This document shows positions 61,456 through 64,000 of a stretch of DNA of 64,000 bases, in pieces. Under the pieces are notes generated by a model, which worked only from the letters and a program-made list of their open reading frames with translations, did no database searches and was not told where the DNA came from. The translations under genes and the position numbers were made by a program. The stretch is from JAVVHH01 sp965199665 (GTDB taxonomy: Bacteria > Pseudomonadota > Alphaproteobacteria > Acetobacterales > Acetobacteraceae). The stretch spans positions 1 to 64,000 of the forward strand of contig CBDASO010000001.1 in the NCBI GenBank assembly GCA_965199665.1, in the 5' to 3' direction. The first letter of the stretch is position 1. The number at the start of each line of letters is the position of its first letter.

Positions 61456-61847
61456 GCGACGCCCCCCTCCCCTCGCCCACGCCGGACAGCCAGCCTTATT
61501 GGGACGGGCTCCGCGCCGGCAAGCTCCTGCTGCAGCGCTGCGCCCAGTGCGGCACGATCCGGCACTACCCGCGCCCGGTCTGCGCCGCCTGCTTCTCCAT
61601 GGAGGTCGGCTGGACCGAGGCGAGCGGCGACGGTCGGGTGCATAGCTGGACGGTGACGCACCACCCGTTCATCCCCGCCTTCCGGGACCGGCTTCCCTAC
61701 GCGCTGGTCACGGCCGACCTGCCGGAAGGCGGCCGCCTCCTGGCGCGGTTGCGCGGCTCGGCCGATCGCCTCGCGATGGGCGCCCCGCTGCGTTGCGGCT
61801 TCGAGCCGCTCGGCGACTGGGTCGTGCCGGTGTGGGAGCTGGTTTAG
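61452..61847 (+). CDS. DUF35 OB-fold protein with intact zinc ribbon
   Basis: A 131-residue protein. The N-terminal helix (SQPYWDGLRAGKLLLQRC) leads into a rubredoxin-like zinc ribbon with CAQC and CAAC pairs (about 30-33 and 44-47). The OB fold follows (GRVHSWTVTHHPFIPAF). It is the expected partner of the thiolase-fold protein encoded just upstream. The last 4 bp overlap the convergent ABC ATPase gene (TTTAGAG region). Confidence 0.88.
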   Translation: MSDAPLPSPTPDSQPYWDGLRAGKLLLQRCAQCGTIRHYPRPVCAACFSMEVGWTEASGDGRVHSWTVTHHPFIPAFRDRLPYALVTADLPEGGRLLARLRGSADRLAMGAPLRCGFEPLGDWVVPVWELV

Positions 61848-62791
61848 AGCGGCGTTTCCGCCACCACCTCGGCGAAATGGCACGCGACGAGGCGGCCGTC
61901 GACGGGGCGCAGGGCCGGGCGCTCGACGCGGCACCGATCGGCGGCGAACGGGCAACGGCTGGCAAAGGCGCAGCCCGGCGGCGGGTCGATCGGCGACGGC
62001 AACTCGCCCGTGACGGGGACGGCGTGGCTGCGCCGGGCCGGGTCCACGAAGGGCGTCGAGGCGAGCAGCATCCGCGTGTAGGGATGCAGCGGACGGTCCA
62101 GCACGGCGGTGCGCGGCCCCTGCTCGGCGGGCCGGCCGCAATACATGACCAGCACGTCGTCCGCCATGTGCCGCACCACGGCGATGTCGTGGCTGATGAA
62201 CAGGAAGGCGGTGCCGAACTCGTCCTGCAGGTCGCGCAGCAGGTTGAGCACCTGGGCCTGGATGGAGAGGTCCAGCGCGCTGACCGGCTCGTCGGCCGTG
62301 ACCACCGCGGGGCGCAGCATCAGCGCGCGGGCGATGGCGACGCGCTGGCGCTGACCGCCGGAGAACATGTGCGGGTAGCGGTCGAACGCCTCGGGCCGCA
62401 GGCCGACGCGGTCCAGCATTTGCCGGGCCGCCGCCTCGCGCTCGCGCCGGGTCCCGCGGCGGTTGATCTCCAACGGCTCGATCAGCGCCGCGCCGATGGT
62501 GCGGCGCGGGTTGAGCGAGCCGAACGGGTTCTGGAACACCATCTGGTTCTGCAGCTGCAGCGCGCGGTGCCCCGCCGTGGGCTGGCCGTTGATGGCGACG
62601 GCGCCGCTGGTCGGCGGCTCCATCAGCGTGCAGACTCGGGCCAGGGTGGACTTGCCACAGCCGGACTCGCCGACCACCGCGAGCGTCTGCCCCGCCTCCA
62701 GCGCGAACGACACGCCATCGACCGCCTTGAGCACGCGCCGACCCGGCAGCGTGTAGTGGCGCGTGACGTCGCTGGCCTCAAGGACGGTCAT
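61844..62791 (-). CDS. dipeptide/oligopeptide ABC importer ATPase, DppF-like
   Basis: A 315-residue ATPase with Walker A GESGCGKST (about 41-49), signature FSGGQRQRVAIARAL and Walker B VVTADEPVSALD. The C-terminal oligopeptide domain has PIDPPPGCAFASRCPFAADRC-type Cys residues, as in DppF/OppF. It starts 7 bp after its partner ATPase gene. With the genes at 62799 and 63809 it forms a second Dpp-type system, distinct from the fused-ATPase one at the left edge. Confidence 0.92.
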   Translation of the reverse strand: MTVLEASDVTRHYTLPGRRVLKAVDGVSFALEAGQTLAVVGESGCGKSTLARVCTLMEPPTSGAVAINGQPTAGHRALQLQNQMVFQNPFGSLNPRRTIGAALIEPLEINRRGTRREREAAARQMLDRVGLRPEAFDRYPHMFSGGQRQRVAIARALMLRPAVVTADEPVSALDLSIQAQVLNLLRDLQDEFGTAFLFISHDIAVVRHMADDVLVMYCGRPAEQGPRTAVLDRPLHPYTRMLLASTPFVDPARRSHAVPVTGELPSPIDPPPGCAFASRCPFAADRCRVERPALRPVDGRLVACHFAEVVAETPL

Positions 62792-62798
62792 CGGTTCC

Positions 62799-63812
62799 TC
62801 AAGCGGTCTCTCCCGTCGGGAAGGGCCGCTCCGTCGGATGGCCCGCATCGTCCAGCGGGTAATGGCAGCGTACCCGGGCGCCGAGGGCGGAGCGCAAGAC
62901 GGGCCGCTCGGCGTCGCACCGCGGCGTGCGGAAGCGGCAGCGGGGGGCGAACAGGCAGCCGGCCGGGCGGTCCTCGATGCCGGGCACGAGGCCGGGAATG
63001 GTCGGCAGGCGGTCCCTTCCCTCCGCGCGCTCCGGCAACGCGTCCAGCAGGGCGGCGGTGTAGGGGTGCCGCGGCGTGCGGAACAGGGCGCCGGCCCCCT
63101 GCTCCTCCACCACCTGGCCGGCATACATGACCTGCACACGCTGCGCGGTCTGCGCGACCACGCCCATGTCGTGCGTGATCAGCACCAGGCCCATGCCGCG
63201 CTCGCGCTGCAGGCGGACCAGCAGGTCCAGCACGCCCTTCTGCACCGTGACGTCCAGCGCGGTGGTGGGCTCGTCGGCGATCAGCAGCGCCGGGTTGCAG
63301 GCAATGGCCATGGCGATCATGACGCGCTGGTTCAGCCCGCCGGAAAGCTGGTGCGGGAAGGCGCGCAAGCGGCTTTCCGGCGCGGGGATGCCGACCAGGC
63401 CGAGCAACTCGATCACGCGCGCCCGTACCGCCCGGCGCGGCACCGCGTCGTGCTGGCGCAGCGCCTCGCCGATCTGCCAGCCCACCGGGTAGCACGGGTT
63501 GAGCGAGGAGGTCGGCTCCTGAAACACCATCGCCACGTCCCGCCCGATCAGGCGCCGGCGCTCGCGCGGCGTTGCGTGCAGCAGATCGTGCCCCCGAAAG
63601 GCGACGCGCCCGGCCGCCAGGTGCGCGTTCGGCGGCAGCAGCCCGGCGACGGCCAGCACGGACACGCTCTTGCCCGAGCCGGACTCGCCGACGACGCCCA
63701 GCACCTCGCCAGGCGCCACCGCCATGCCGACGCCCTCGACGGCGTTGAACCGGCCGCGCGCCGTGTCGAACGCGACGGACAGGTCGGTCACCTCCAGCAG
63801 CGCGTCCGTCAT
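62799..63812 (-). CDS. dipeptide/oligopeptide ABC importer ATPase, DppD-like
   Basis: A 337-residue ATPase with Walker A GESGSGKS (about 42-49), signature LSGGLNQRVMIAMAI and Walker B LLIADEPTTALDVTVQ. The C-terminal domain has the conserved Cys set (PAGCLFAPRCRFRTPRC). The signature has LN where QM is usual, a minor change. The ATG at 63812 overlaps the permease stop by ATGA. Confidence 0.92.
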   Translation of the reverse strand: MTDALLEVTDLSVAFDTARGRFNAVEGVGMAVAPGEVLGVVGESGSGKSVSVLAVAGLLPPNAHLAAGRVAFRGHDLLHATPRERRRLIGRDVAMVFQEPTSSLNPCYPVGWQIGEALRQHDAVPRRAVRARVIELLGLVGIPAPESRLRAFPHQLSGGLNQRVMIAMAIACNPALLIADEPTTALDVTVQKGVLDLLVRLQRERGMGLVLITHDMGVVAQTAQRVQVMYAGQVVEEQGAGALFRTPRHPYTAALLDALPERAEGRDRLPTIPGLVPGIEDRPAGCLFAPRCRFRTPRCDAERPVLRSALGARVRCHYPLDDAGHPTERPFPTGETA

Positions 63813-64000
63813 CGCCGCAGCCGCGGGTCGAGCGCGTCGCGCAAGCCGTCGCCGAGCAGGTTGAACGCCATCACCGTCAGCAGGATGGCGACGCCGGGAA
63901 AGGTCAGCAGCCACCAGGCGCGCTGATAGAATTGCAGCGCGTCGGCAAGCATGGTGCCCCATTCGGGCGTCGGCGGTTGCGCGCCGAGGCCGAGGAACCC
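63809..64000 (-). CDS. ABC transporter permease, DppC-like, C-terminal fragment
   Basis: The last 63 residues of a permease that continues beyond the window. LGLGAQPPTPEWGTML and LLGDGLRDALDPRLRR match the end of DppC proteins, including the one at 115-984. Its TGA overlaps the DppD-like start (ATGA). The rest of the operon (DppB-like permease and perhaps a binding protein) should lie to the right of the window. Confidence 0.9.
   Translation of the reverse strand, partial: GFLGLGAQPPTPEWGTMLADALQFYQRAWWLLTFPGVAILLTVMAFNLLGDGLRDALDPRLRR

Overview
The window is GC-rich, dense bacterial chromosome with many 4-bp gene overlaps and frequent GTG and TTG starts. The gene content suggests an alphaproteobacterium, probably of the Rhodospirillales/Acetobacteraceae group: a ChvE-GguA-GguB sugar importer, an Azospirillum-type sugar 1-dehydrogenase, HyuA/HyuB, and an ABC-type capsule exporter. 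I cannot name a genus. I see no rRNA or tRNA gene, insertion sequence, prophage or CRISPR array. The region looks like an accessory/metabolic part of the chromosome, rich in transport and catabolism.

Layout. (1) 2-8935: a dipeptide/oligopeptide-type ABC importer (two permeases and one fused double ATPase) is translationally coupled to hydantoinase/oxoprolinase subunits HyuA and HyuB, a flavoprotein and a class III aminotransferase. Six successive junctions are 4-bp overlaps. (2) 8949-14745: an aldo/keto reductase and an L-arabinose/D-galactose 1-dehydrogenase, then the ChvE-GguA-GguB sugar importer. (3) 14835-29831: a capsule or exopolysaccharide locus with GDP-rhamnose synthesis (gmd, rmd), a TPR protein, four glycosyltransferases, a sugar C-methyltransferase-like protein, a Wza/KpsD-like outer-membrane lipoprotein, and the KpsM/KpsT/KpsE export parts. 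(4) 29871-36014, minus strand: a kinase-like APH protein and a five-gene unit of three Gfo/Idh/MocA oxidoreductases, a TIM-barrel isomerase and a ThuA-like protein. This looks like keto-sugar chemistry. (5) 36159-45052: a divergent sugar ABC importer without its own ATPase, a GH43 beta-xylosidase, a Uma2-type protein, xylose isomerase, a LacI regulator and a fumarylacetoacetate-hydrolase-family enzyme. (6) 45249-51803: kynureninase with a beta-lactamase-fold hydrolase, an MHYT sensor kinase, and a beta-helix protein with three C-terminal repeats. (7) 51867-64000: SDR, thiolase-like and DUF35 genes, an exonuclease, katG, an acyl-CoA ligase, a Leu/Ile/Val-type binding protein, a second thiolase-like plus DUF35 pair, and a second Dpp-type importer on the minus strand that runs off the window.

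How the parts fit. Regions 4 and 5 appear to be one pentoside/xyloside utilisation system. A nearly perfect 16-bp palindrome of the form TGAGGTGCGCACCTCA lies both in the divergent promoter region at 36090-36105 and just upstream of the LacI gene at 43832-43847. The LacI protein may therefore control its own xylA operon, the importer, and the divergent keto-sugar genes. The two thiolase-like plus DUF35 pairs in region 7 resemble the Ltp2-ChsH2 type of retro-aldolase and seem to lack the thiolase nucleophile, which suggests side-chain degradation of an unknown CoA-activated substrate rather than ordinary beta-oxidation.

All function calls come from reading motifs and gene context by eye; no database search was run.
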